33,482 nt of DNA, taken from Lentisphaeria bacterium (GTDB lineage: Bacteria; Verrucomicrobiota; Lentisphaeria; Victivallales; Victivallaceae). Shown here one piece after another: positions 26,801-33,431 of this stretch. The DNA is taken from positions 1 to 33,482 of the forward strand of contig JAFVZG010000102.1 in NCBI GenBank assembly GCA_017508285.1, in the 5' to 3' direction. The position numbers and the translations under genes are program-made. Under the pieces are notes generated by a model that was not told the origin of the DNA, searched no databases, and saw nothing but the letters and a program-made list of their open reading frames with translations. Numbering within the stretch: position 1 is the first letter of the stretch; every line of letters begins with the position of its first letter.

Positions 26801-27099
26801 GATGCCGCTTTTGCCAATGCCTTTGCCCACAGTATCCCGGAAACAAAACTATCCGGGGTATTGCACGGTTTTTCCCCGTAATGCAAAAGCAGATGCGGGG
26901 TGAGCATCTGCGGCAGAAGCACTCCGCGACCGGCAAAGACCGGCAGCAGACGCTGAACATTGCTTCTGGCAACTTTTCCCGGCAAGACCAGCAGTATCCT
27001 GCCGAAATCCGGAAGTTCTTCCGGCTTCAGCTGCGCCAATCCGGCGGCGATACTTTCCGGCAGGAGCCGGTCATTACCGAGAAATACCCGTTTTGCCAT
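20839..27099 (-). CDS. Fused AddB-AddA-like helicase-nuclease, two PD-(D/E)XK nuclease domains
   Basis: 2086 residues in one uninterrupted frame. Residues 1 to about 680 look like the inactive-helicase part of AddB (ILLVLPGKVARSNVQRLL; TFEGRLEMPFLTQKRMIFCGM). A first nuclease domain follows, with GSIDLIEYN and VDIKTGK near residue 800. A Cys-rich linker (about 967-988) comes before a complete UvrD/RecB-type helicase: Walker A ASAGTGKT (about 1005), motif Ia ITFTRKAAGEI, motif II DEFQDT (about 1390), motif III VGDIKQSIYQWRGG, motif V MTCHKSKGLEFD, motif VI YVAMTRAKRALY (about 1810). A second nuclease has GAFDRVV and IYDYKSDR (about 2034) with YRPQMASYRKSL. In known bacteria AddA and AddB are separate subunits that process double-strand breaks for RecA. 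It starts 10 bp after the aconitase gene. Confidence 0.88.
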   Translation of the reverse strand: MAKRVFLGNDRLLPESIAAGLAQLKPEELPDFGRILLVLPGKVARSNVQRLLPVFAGRGVLLPQMLTPHLLLHYGEKPCNTPDSFVSGILWAKALAKAASHPERYSLIFPDGKIPGDRFSAAGVMHDLRHELSAGGFSIGEVAEKLGSRGGQLAALEKLYCRELAACGYDDPVECDRIAAAGTAAFAGVEKVILAGIPDLPRPLQEKLAALDREYPQMVEIWIGDAPENEDHYDQWGVPVPEIWENKSFQAPLETLHLAADPVDAARRAILLASSDGEFDPDRCAIVLSDPSLYPDFAGEFSRLTGSDGKNPVIADPAGVVFSRLRLWKTARKLLDYLKNDDDFFYASELIRERDFTLYLVKESGFIRSLLIKLDDFQQQYMPDTVSAAGRLTAEIPQLKYAIDKVNYWKGQFEKLSPAEFLKKFFTEIYLDAGDIGGETVENVSFDTECRWFTGKLTELTALPAAVTAGVDKLSLMESFLLRCGEESLADHIPENAITFEGRLEMPFLTQKRMIFCGMNEKYFPDKIDITPFLTDSLRREIGIRSNRETLVRSLCHLTGVSASRQKGDVHLIVLREDREKSVLRPSALLFGGNDLSAEDLLARSTRLFREPEALKLPPPADCGREFHLHLSPEYRKTPDGRLLLRVTDLDEYLNSPFDFYWHRVLKCDTVDYEVCEPDARISGIFCHRAFELLGKEQFPSVEKLRKRLLDCFESALTEFYGELPVMVKLAADNMRQRLEYAAEKLFSVRQEGYEVLANEYRFGGDEVREVEFAGAVFRGSIDLIEYNRATNTLRIVDIKTGKVDNVVREHCTVKAGDIRFTRLQLPLYAILLCNDPAFYNKFGIDPAACRLECAYMVLPRSVTDTAIQVWDADDLAEVLPAARECVSRLICEIKEFSDRRMWVDPHKITGEFFRPDAAAVVRGIQWQSEESETVENAGSIPEITVPDAGEKRKFPVLPDISPAGNTRCCDCPAAVSGKCGCFHGDCSNCKAFNGFKSFNIITASAGTGKTYSLASRFIQLLSFGVKPENILAITFTRKAAGEIFDRIVRRMREMIEFPDISSNRCLRITPDKALILLRELLASSKELQISTIDSFFMRLLQSFAPELGIWGGVKMIGENDDRLLRKTLRKWIFSADEEELNVLRELLKDANASEQQSFYSSLQMILSSVYSCFLLDLYRESDGSLPQIENLPWYPSAGDVMPPELCAGTVEILLNAADDFDSGIPELPRGASRSIPALTRRLRELAAGLKKSESGFLFGRIGEDTNNLFQALFDNNPGNWFDASGDIQLQYVSKITFDTRLSGALIRSYRHIRALSFLQMLRKGRAIFSLIAKFDRIYARNVRNAGNLTFTDLPALLLSMDPETREMMLGPEDHSLEFRLDAKLSHYMFDEFQDTSDAQFMAFDPLLKELFSTAGSEEFRSFFCVGDIKQSIYQWRGGNPELFNYISGQLRCLQDKLGYDPADTLTRSYRSSQVILNTVNALFADASEDMPYFNEALQMMHYLPHISAKPDLSGHAAVLEVKPLERSSQNIPAKAAMIANILHDIQPFRRGLTVGVLVQTNRTARALAEQLRKNTALPVSVDGNISPVESVAFQVFRQLLILAEHPGDIQAGRILDDLFYYAPNESDIRSGGMEMLKEKLGFPPELPLDEALRQELFYHGLGGFAARFAEVFGREGTAFDRRHLEIMRNAAERFDGTPGEFLRQIEFTGETGRALENTIQVMTCHKSKGLEFDIVFLPDTGNRRGNHIQLTPESEIFDYSDSSYGDGMKRAQWVAYMPPDIISQSIDPYRENREKSAVNEAFAKCCNLYVAMTRAKRALYILLSCSKSSTSLAMDKLIQKRLPLYGVNPADRELEELVNIPNQTLYPAAVSFSAGDRLWYAGEFAAPDETAGEFFTYPAVRLTREAVHHVSAEGHGKIPVNPVRRFEPGGNILGDALHELLEKTGFIDDSFDAGTFCRENGAGGEAAEIFCDALQPGSPVREALRMPENECELWREKRFALFRDGNVNVSGAFDRVVIFKENGKVCRAVIYDYKSDRFKDASQVESYRPQMASYRKSLAGLLQLPPESVECHICALRLKEVIRIF

Positions 27100-27109
27100 C
27101 GTCTTTATA

Positions 27110-29047
27110 TCAGCAATTCAATCTGCCGCCTGCTTTGACCAGACGGATGTCATTTTCTGAAAGAGGATGGGTGAAACGGATCTCTACTTTGCTGCCGTCA
27201 GCTTTATTGAGAGTACCGGTAACTTCACCGCCGACCACCAGTTGTGACGGCAGAGAAGCAAAAGTCAGCGAATCGCCCTCGGCGATCTGCTCATAATCCG
27301 CCGGATTTTTGAAGATCAACGGCACGATGCCGAAGTTGATCAGATTGGCACGGTGGATCCTTTCGATCGCCAGAGCCGCGACCACCTTGATACCGAGATA
27401 CATGGGGCAGATGGCGGCGTGTTCACGGCTGGAACCCTGACCGTAACTGTCTCTGCCGATAATGATACCGTGTTTGCCGGCATCACGCACAGCGGCGGCG
27501 CGTTCAGCAAATCCGGGCTTGCCGTTTTCCTTGAAGCACTCAAAGACGACTTTACTGTAAGCCGGAATATTGCTCCGGAGTTTAAGATGCACTCCGGCGG
27601 GCATGATATGGTCAGTGGTGATCTTGTCGCCGACTTTGATGACCACCACGCCGTCGATATCCTGCGGCAGGGGGTCATTGGCAGGAGGTTCACCGATAGT
27701 AGGTTTACGGATAATGCCTTTGCCGCTTTCACCTTTCTGGAAGTGGGCGTCGTCAGAGGTGTAAAATTCCGGCTCTTCGATCACCGGGAAGTCGATACCG
27801 AGATCACGGGGATCGACAAATTCACCGGCGATGGCGGCGACGACGGCAGTTTCCGGACTGACCAGATAGGATTGATCGCCTTTGGTGCCGGAGCGTCCGG
27901 CGAAGTTGCGGTTGAATGTACGCACCGTGACCGTATCATCCGCCGGACTCTGCCCCTGACCGATGCAGGGCCCGCAGCCGACTTCCAGAATACGGGCCCC
28001 GGCGGCGACCAGATCACCGAGCATACCGTTGGCACAAAGCATTTCCAATACCGGACGGCTCCCCGGAGCAATGCCGAATGTCACATCCGGATGCACCTTG
28101 CGCCCTTTGAGAGCCGCCGCGACCAGTGCCAGATCCCGGTAACCGCCGTTGGTACAGCTGCCGACCAGCACCTGACCGACCTTTTTACCCGCCAATTCAC
28201 GGAGAGATTTGATATTATCCGGACTGGAAGGACAGGCGGCAAGCGGCTCCAGAGCATCCAGATCGATCTCCACCACCCGGTCATATTCCGCATCGGCATC
28301 GGCGGCAAGCGGAGTAAAATCCTCTTCGCGTTTCTGGCGGCGGAGAAATTCTCTGGTGCGCTCATCGGAAGGGAAAACGCTGGTGGTCACGCCCAGTTCC
28401 GCGCCCATATTGGTAATGGTCGCCCGCTGGGGAACACTCAGATCGGCGACACCGGGACCGAAATATTCCACGATCGATCCGACATTGCCTTTGGTGGTGA
28501 GAATGCTCAGAAGTTTGAGAATGACATCTTTGGCGGCGACCCACGGTTTGAGTTTGCCGGTAAGTTTCACACCGACGATTTTGGGAGTGGGGATGGTAAA
28601 AGGCTGACCTGCCATTGCCAGAGCGACATCAAGTCCGCCGGCACCGATGGCGATCATACCGATACCGCCGCCGGTGGGGGTGTGACTGTCGGAACCGATC
28701 AATGTTTTACCGGGTTTACCGAAACGCTCCAGATGCAGCTGGTGACAGATACCATTGCCCGGAGGAGAGAAAATCACCCCTTTTTCTGCGGCAACGGTTT
28801 GCAGATAAAGGTGATCGTTGCGGTTTTCCGGCCCATTCTGCATCATATTGTGATCGACATAGGAAACGGATAATTCAGTTGCCACCTTACCGGTCTTCAT
28901 CGCCTCCAATTCCAGATAAGCCATCGTGCCGGTGGCATCCTGAGTAAGAGTCTGATCGATACGGATAAGCAGTTGAGTATCCTTTGCCGGATCACCTGAA
29001 ACCAGATGGGAAGCAATGATTTTTTGAACCAGAGTACCGCGCGCCAT
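27110..29047 (-). CDS. acn: Aconitate hydratase
   Basis: 645 residues, the size of the shorter, mitochondrial-like bacterial aconitases rather than the 890-residue AcnA. It interconverts citrate and isocitrate through a [4Fe-4S] cluster. Cluster cysteines are in GSCTNGGYRD and VGCGPCIGQGQSP. Other blocks: LIGSDSHTPTGGGIGM, FNRNFAGRSGT, KITTDHIMPAG and the swivel-domain GRDSYGQGSSREHAA with substrate-binding Ser/Arg. An in-frame upstream ATG (29113) overlaps the promoter -10 box; AAAGGA lies about 10 nt before the ATG at 29047. It is the first gene of a unit with the fused helicase-nuclease, an unusual pairing of central metabolism with DNA repair. Confidence 0.94.
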   Translation of the reverse strand: MARGTLVQKIIASHLVSGDPAKDTQLLIRIDQTLTQDATGTMAYLELEAMKTGKVATELSVSYVDHNMMQNGPENRNDHLYLQTVAAEKGVIFSPPGNGICHQLHLERFGKPGKTLIGSDSHTPTGGGIGMIAIGAGGLDVALAMAGQPFTIPTPKIVGVKLTGKLKPWVAAKDVILKLLSILTTKGNVGSIVEYFGPGVADLSVPQRATITNMGAELGVTTSVFPSDERTREFLRRQKREEDFTPLAADADAEYDRVVEIDLDALEPLAACPSSPDNIKSLRELAGKKVGQVLVGSCTNGGYRDLALVAAALKGRKVHPDVTFGIAPGSRPVLEMLCANGMLGDLVAAGARILEVGCGPCIGQGQSPADDTVTVRTFNRNFAGRSGTKGDQSYLVSPETAVVAAIAGEFVDPRDLGIDFPVIEEPEFYTSDDAHFQKGESGKGIIRKPTIGEPPANDPLPQDIDGVVVIKVGDKITTDHIMPAGVHLKLRSNIPAYSKVVFECFKENGKPGFAERAAAVRDAGKHGIIIGRDSYGQGSSREHAAICPMYLGIKVVAALAIERIHRANLINFGIVPLIFKNPADYEQIAEGDSLTFASLPSQLVVGGEVTGTLNKADGSKVEIRFTHPLSENDIRLVKAGGRLNC

Positions 29048-29103
29048 AGAAAAAAATCCTTTCAAATTTGGGAACATTGAATATTTACCGGTGTATTTCC
29101 TAT

Positions 29104-29132
29104 AATATAGCACATTGACCGGGTTGTTTCAA
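29104..29132 (-). promoter_or_regulatory. Promoter of the aconitase gene
   Basis: On the minus strand: TTGAAA (29132-29127), 17-bp spacer, TATATT (29109-29104). It lies between the helicase stop codon and the aconitase ATG, giving a leader of about 50 nt. Confidence 0.7.
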
Positions 29133-29161
29133 TCGGCGAAAGAACCGGAAACCGCTTAAAG

Positions 29162-31234
29162 TCAATCAATTATTTCCGGAGAATACGGCAGGGAGTTTAT
29201 AAAGTTTCTCCCGTAACGGCGGGTGATGATCCGGGGATCAAGCACCGCTATCACCCCCCGGTCGCGCCGGGTACGGATCAAACGCCCGGCACCCTGACGG
29301 AACTTCAATACCGCTTCCGGCAGAGAGTAGTGGGCAAAGGAACTTTTTCCGGCGGCTTCCAGTTTTTCCATCCGGGCCGAGGTGAGCGGAGAACCGATCG
29401 AAGCAAAGGGCAGCCGGGTGATTATCACCAGTGTCAGACTTTCCCCGGGGACATCCACCCCGGTCCAGAAACTGTCAGTGCCGAAAAGTACCGATCCGGG
29501 AACCGACTGAAAAGTTCTCAGCATTTCCGATCTGCCAATCCCGTCGCCCTGCACCAGAAGCGGCAGACCGTGCAGGGCGAATTCTCCGCTCAATAACTGC
29601 TGACACGCTTTCATGCTCTGGTAACTGGTAAAAAGCACAAAGGCATTGCCGCCATTGGCAATGACCATTTCGCAGATGACTCTGGCACGATGGGAGTTGT
29701 AATCCGGCGAATCAGGTTCAGGCATACTCTTTTTGAGCAGCAGTTTTGCCTGATCTGCAGAAAACGGCGAATCCAATTCCAGCATCTCTCCCCCGGTAAA
29801 GCCGGTGCGTTCCAGAAAATAATCAAATTTACCTGCCACCGTCAAGGTCGCACTGCACAGCAGAACCGGCAGATCACCATTGAAAAGCAATTCCCGCAGC
29901 AATTGGGATACATTCAATGGCGAGGCACAGCAACTGATACTTTCCGCCTCTTTTTCCACGAAGTAAACGGCATCTTCCATCAACCGGGCGACAAAACTCC
30001 GGATCATATCGGCAAACAACCGGCACTTTTCCCCGTTTGAAGATATTTCCGTGCGGAAGTTGTCATCATCGCAGTTTTCAGCGATCTCACTCAACCGGCT
30101 GCCCAGTTTATCCAGCACCGCAAGCAGATCAGACGGTTCGGCATCCGGCACATGCTCATCCAGACGGCACGCTGAATTGCCGGCTTCTTCCAGCAATTTT
30201 TCGTAAGAAACAAAAAAACCGTACACCTCATCCCTGCCGAATTGAGCCAACGCCCGCAACTCCGGCATCTTCTCCCCCGGATGCATCAGTAATCCCCGGG
30301 TGCGTTCCGGGTTGTAAAGCCGGTTCATCAAACCGATCATCGCCGATTTGGAAAGATGAAGCCCCAGATGGGCTGCCGCATTATTTTCCAATGTATGCGC
30401 CTCGTCGATCATCACCGCGGCATAATCCGGCAGCAAAGTGCCGCCGCCGCCGGATTCCTGACGGATCGCCAGATCGGTGAGAAAAAGAGCATGATTGGCG
30501 ACCACGATATCGGCGGCATCCCACTTGCGGCGGGCACGGTAGTAGTAACAATTGCGGTAAAATTCGCACTTCGGCCCGGCGCAGTTGCCGCTTTCGGAAC
30601 AGACCATGTGCCAGATACGGCTGTTTTCCCGGATGCCGTTGAGATAGTTGTCATCCCTGCCGGATTCCAGATCGTGAATGATCTTTTCCACATCCAGCAC
30701 CATCTGCGGCACGGGCAGAAGCATGTCACGCTGTTCACCGGAAAGCATCGCCAGACGGCGGCGGCAGAGATAGTTGCTGCGCCCTTTGGCAAGCGCGACC
30801 TGAAATTCGACACCGGTAAGTTCCTGCAAAAACGGCAGGTCTTTTTCGATCAGCTGGTGCTGCAGATTGATAGTTTCAGTGGAGATCAATACCGGACGCC
30901 GCCGGTTGACCGCATAGTGGATCAACGGCAGCAGATAGGCAAAACTTTTACCGACTCCGGTGGGAGCCTCCACACAAAGATTGCCGCCGCTTTTCAAGGC
31001 GCGGGAAACCGCACATGCCATAGCCAGCTGCTGAGGCCGCTCCTCACAGGGTGAGCCGTTAACCGCACTCGCCTGAAAAAGTGTGCCGCCGGGGGCGAAA
31101 AACTCCCGGCACAGTTCTTCCAGATCCACTTGTGCCGGATCATTGCCCATCTCATAATCAACGGCAAATTCATCCATATCAAAGGCGGGATCATCCGGCA
31201 CGCCGCCGGAACCTGCAAACGCATCAATGATCAT
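29162..31234 (-). CDS. dinG: DinG/XPD-type Fe-S helicase
   Basis: 690 residues of an SF2 5'-3' helicase. Walker A is in EAPTGVGKSFAYLLPL. Cluster cysteines are in SNYLCRRR and in the spaced series CSESGNC, AGPKC, EFYRNC. Motif II is MIDEAHTLENNA. Later motifs are VLLCSATL, FGTDSFWTGVDVPG and QGAGRLIRTRRDRG. DinG enzymes unwind DNA at R-loops, forks or damaged sites. There is no N-terminal exonuclease domain, unlike some Gram-positive DinG proteins. The first 60 residues are acidic and unmatched. The ATG shares one base with the stop of the upstream AlbA_2 gene, so the two are translationally coupled. Confidence 0.92.
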   Translation of the reverse strand: MIIDAFAGSGGVPDDPAFDMDEFAVDYEMGNDPAQVDLEELCREFFAPGGTLFQASAVNGSPCEERPQQLAMACAVSRALKSGGNLCVEAPTGVGKSFAYLLPLIHYAVNRRRPVLISTETINLQHQLIEKDLPFLQELTGVEFQVALAKGRSNYLCRRRLAMLSGEQRDMLLPVPQMVLDVEKIIHDLESGRDDNYLNGIRENSRIWHMVCSESGNCAGPKCEFYRNCYYYRARRKWDAADIVVANHALFLTDLAIRQESGGGGTLLPDYAAVMIDEAHTLENNAAAHLGLHLSKSAMIGLMNRLYNPERTRGLLMHPGEKMPELRALAQFGRDEVYGFFVSYEKLLEEAGNSACRLDEHVPDAEPSDLLAVLDKLGSRLSEIAENCDDDNFRTEISSNGEKCRLFADMIRSFVARLMEDAVYFVEKEAESISCCASPLNVSQLLRELLFNGDLPVLLCSATLTVAGKFDYFLERTGFTGGEMLELDSPFSADQAKLLLKKSMPEPDSPDYNSHRARVICEMVIANGGNAFVLFTSYQSMKACQQLLSGEFALHGLPLLVQGDGIGRSEMLRTFQSVPGSVLFGTDSFWTGVDVPGESLTLVIITRLPFASIGSPLTSARMEKLEAAGKSSFAHYSLPEAVLKFRQGAGRLIRTRRDRGVIAVLDPRIITRRYGRNFINSLPYSPEIID

Positions 31235-32448
31235 CAGCGGCGCTCCAGAAAAGTACGGATCGCCGCTTCAAGCCGATCCAGTTTTTTATCGGGGAACTTC
31301 AACTCTTCCCCGATCCGGCGCAACAGTCTTGCGGCATGATTTTCCCTGCCGCTGTTCAAATCGGCGACACTGCGCTTGATCTCGGCGGAAATATTTTCAC
31401 CTGACGGCCGCAAAACCCCGTCAAAAACGGCATTTTTTCCGGTTTCCACGCTCAACTGCAAAGTGAATAACTCTTCACTCAAGTCAAATACGACTCCGAG
31501 ATTACCGGCGAAACAGGTTGCTTCCGCACAAAACTGCGCCAGCAGCTCCAGCGGGAATTCCCCGGATATTCCCCGGAAAAAACAAAATACCCCATTGTCA
31601 AATATCTGCCACATCAAAGATTTATCCGGTGACAAGCGGCGTATACCGCCGGTGATTTCACTGCCGCAGGCGACCTCCTGCCGGGAAAGAAATTGCGGTT
31701 CTGAACAGGGGAAAACGGTATCGCTCAGTGCCTGGGAAAAATTTTCAGGAAACATCTTTTCTCCGATCTGCACTTCCGGGATGACCGTGAATTTGAGCAA
31801 GATCCCCTCCTGCTTGCGCCAGCGGCGTTTGCGGAAATAAAGTTCGGCATCCTGCACCAGATCGCAACTGCGTGAATTATTCTCCGGCGCACTGTTGAAA
31901 CCGGTTTCATAAAGTATCCCGCGCAAGATCCTGCCCAATTGCTCTCTTTCATTGCGCATACAGCGGCGGAGCAACTCCTGCAATTCATGGGCGCGGCGGG
32001 CCGGACGGCTGGAAGCCTCCGGAGTGCGGATGTAGAATACCCCCTCCTGCAATTCCCCCTCCACTCCCTTTGAACAGACATGCGGCAGAGAACGGAAAGG
32101 CCGGACGACAAATATCACATACTGTTTGCCATCCACCACCGGCCGTTCGATGGTAAAATCCAGCGGCGGCTCGATATGGGCATTGATAAAATCCCCCACC
32201 GGGGTCGGGTCAAAACTGCCGGCTTCCTCTCCGGTAACTCCGGTGGTGAGCGTTGGTATGCCGGAAGCATCTTCTGATACTCCGATCACCAGAAAGCCGC
32301 CTCTGGTATTGGCAAATGCGGTCAAATGGCGGACTATTTTCCCCTTTTCCTGACGGCTCATCTGCTGCCATGACATGGCGGATTTATAATCCAACTCATC
32401 GGATTCCACCTTGCGCTTGACCAATTCGGCACAATCGTATGATCGCAT
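31234..32448 (-). CDS. AlbA_2/Schlafen-type putative DNA-binding protein
   Basis: 404 residues. The N-terminal 150 residues form an AlbA_2 (divergent AAA-4/Schlafen) domain: ESDELDYKSAM, IVRHLTAFANTRGGFLVIGV, then FYIRTPEASSRPA. These domains are usually annotated as putative nucleic-acid or ATP binding. The remaining 250 residues match nothing I recognise; they are soluble with several Cys residues and a basic C-terminus. A TTG at 32460 also opens the frame, but GGTGG precedes the ATG at 32448. It lies 15 nt after the zinc-ribbon gene and overlaps dinG by one base, so the three form an operon. A role with the helicase in nucleic-acid metabolism is inferred. Confidence 0.8.
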   Translation of the reverse strand: MRSYDCAELVKRKVESDELDYKSAMSWQQMSRQEKGKIVRHLTAFANTRGGFLVIGVSEDASGIPTLTTGVTGEEAGSFDPTPVGDFINAHIEPPLDFTIERPVVDGKQYVIFVVRPFRSLPHVCSKGVEGELQEGVFYIRTPEASSRPARRAHELQELLRRCMRNEREQLGRILRGILYETGFNSAPENNSRSCDLVQDAELYFRKRRWRKQEGILLKFTVIPEVQIGEKMFPENFSQALSDTVFPCSEPQFLSRQEVACGSEITGGIRRLSPDKSLMWQIFDNGVFCFFRGISGEFPLELLAQFCAEATCFAGNLGVVFDLSEELFTLQLSVETGKNAVFDGVLRPSGENISAEIKRSVADLNSGRENHAARLLRRIGEELKFPDKKLDRLEAAIRTFLERR

Positions 32449-32463
32449 CGGCACCACCAATAA

Positions 32464-33174
32464 TTATTCCGGATCAGCGTAGAGCAGATGCTGACAATTG
32501 TCGCAATGTTCAATACTTCCTTTTGACAGCTCATTGGCGGTCTGCATGGTGACCCGCATATGACAGTTGCCGCAGCAGCCGTTGTCGAGTTTGGTCAACG
32601 GTGCAGAATTGTCTTTATTTTTGAGCAGACGCTGATAGGTATTGAGCAACTCATCCGGAATTTTGGCAGTCAGAGCCGGGCGGTCGGCAATCGACTTGGC
32701 GATCTCGGCTTTGACTGTTTTGGAAAATTCCAGCAGTTCTTCAAATTCAGTACGGGCGTTGCGCAGTTCCAAAGCGTTGGCACGCCTGATTTTTTCGGCA
32801 TTGCTTTTCAACTCCTCGACCCGGTCGAATTTAATGAGCAATTCTTCCTCTATTTCGCCGATCTTGCGTTTGTTATCGGCGATTTGCGCGAGCATTGCCT
32901 GATATTCATTATTTTTCTTCACCAATGCAGACTGCTGCTGCAGCTTCTGACTTTCGGAAGTGAGGCGGGCGATTTCGGCTTCAGCCTGTTTAACGGCAAG
33001 TTCCTCTTTTTTCAACGCTTCGGCGGCGGCAGCGGTGGAAGCATTGAGTTTATCCCGGCGGGCGATAATGGCATCCATCTCTTTGGGCAGCAATGCCAAA
33101 CGGTTTTCCATACCTTTACGCCGCAAATCGGCATCCTGCAAAATAAGCAGTGCTTCCAAATTCTGATCTGCCAT
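32464..33174 (-). CDS. Coiled-coil C4 zinc-ribbon protein (DUF164/CdsZ-like)
   Basis: 236 residues. Residues about 10-175 are an almost unbroken coiled-coil hairpin rich in Ala, Glu, Lys and Leu, with the conserved turn VKKNNEYQAMLAQI. The C-terminus is a zinc ribbon with CCGNCHM and later HCDNCQHLLY. Both C-x2-C pairs are intact. This is the usual layout of the DUF164 family, found in many bacteria including chlamydiae; its molecular job is poorly known. An in-frame extension to 33300 passes through the promoter, so the ATG at 33174 with GGGAGAG 6 nt upstream is chosen. It is the first gene of the unit with the AlbA_2 and dinG genes. Confidence 0.88.
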   Translation of the reverse strand: MADQNLEALLILQDADLRRKGMENRLALLPKEMDAIIARRDKLNASTAAAAEALKKEELAVKQAEAEIARLTSESQKLQQQSALVKKNNEYQAMLAQIADNKRKIGEIEEELLIKFDRVEELKSNAEKIRRANALELRNARTEFEELLEFSKTVKAEIAKSIADRPALTAKIPDELLNTYQRLLKNKDNSAPLTKLDNGCCGNCHMRVTMQTANELSKGSIEHCDNCQHLLYADPE

Positions 33175-33228
33175 AAACAACTCTCCCGTTTTTTTGGATT
33201 TTGGATTCATACTTCTCTTATTGGGGGA

Positions 33229-33257
33229 AATATAAAACAACTTCTCTGCCATGTCAA
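33229..33257 (-). promoter_or_regulatory. Promoter of the zinc ribbon-AlbA_2-dinG operon
   Basis: On the minus strand: TTGACA (33257-33252), 17-bp spacer, TATATT (33234-33229). It matches the consensus at 11 of 12 positions and lies 55 bp before the ATG at 33174. Confidence 0.75.
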
Positions 33258-33290
33258 GGAGCTGTATCAAGATTTTTGCAAAAAAACCGA

Positions 33291-33410
33291 GTGCAATCAA
33301 ATCGTTTTATCTTTTTGACAAATCATAATGTAAGTGATATATTCTATGTGTCGCCATAAAATGTGTTCATTCGCTCTTGTATGTATGTTTCACAAAATTT
33401 GGGACATTAC
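33291..33410 (+). repeat. Promoter-bearing 120-bp direct repeat, copy B
   Basis: The second copy of the repeat at 2518-2637 (5 mismatches, no gaps). It ends 21 bp before an ATG with a good SD, so here the promoter and leader are correctly placed to drive a gene. The mismatches sit at five positions near the -35 flank and in the mid-leader; 52 bases covering the spacer, -10 box and early leader are identical. Confidence 0.92.
33315..33343 (+). promoter_or_regulatory. Sigma70-like promoter in repeat copy B
   Basis: TTGACA (33315-33320), 17-bp spacer, TATATT (33338-33343), about 88 bp ahead of the oxidoreductase ATG. The long conserved leader may hold an operator, for example around TGTATGTATG and CAAAATTTGGGACA. 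Confidence 0.7.
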
Positions 33411-33431
33411 CAATATCTTCCGGAGAAAATC

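Noticed and set aside
20839-27099. The fused helicase-nuclease as two genes joined by misreading
   Set aside because: The frame is continuous, codon use does not change at the joint, and no start or SD precedes the helicase half.
27353-28873. A 506-codon plus-strand ORF across the aconitase gene
   Set aside because: Antisense to a clear aconitase; its composition (rich in His, Thr, Gly, Asp) is that of a mirrored coding frame, with no domain.
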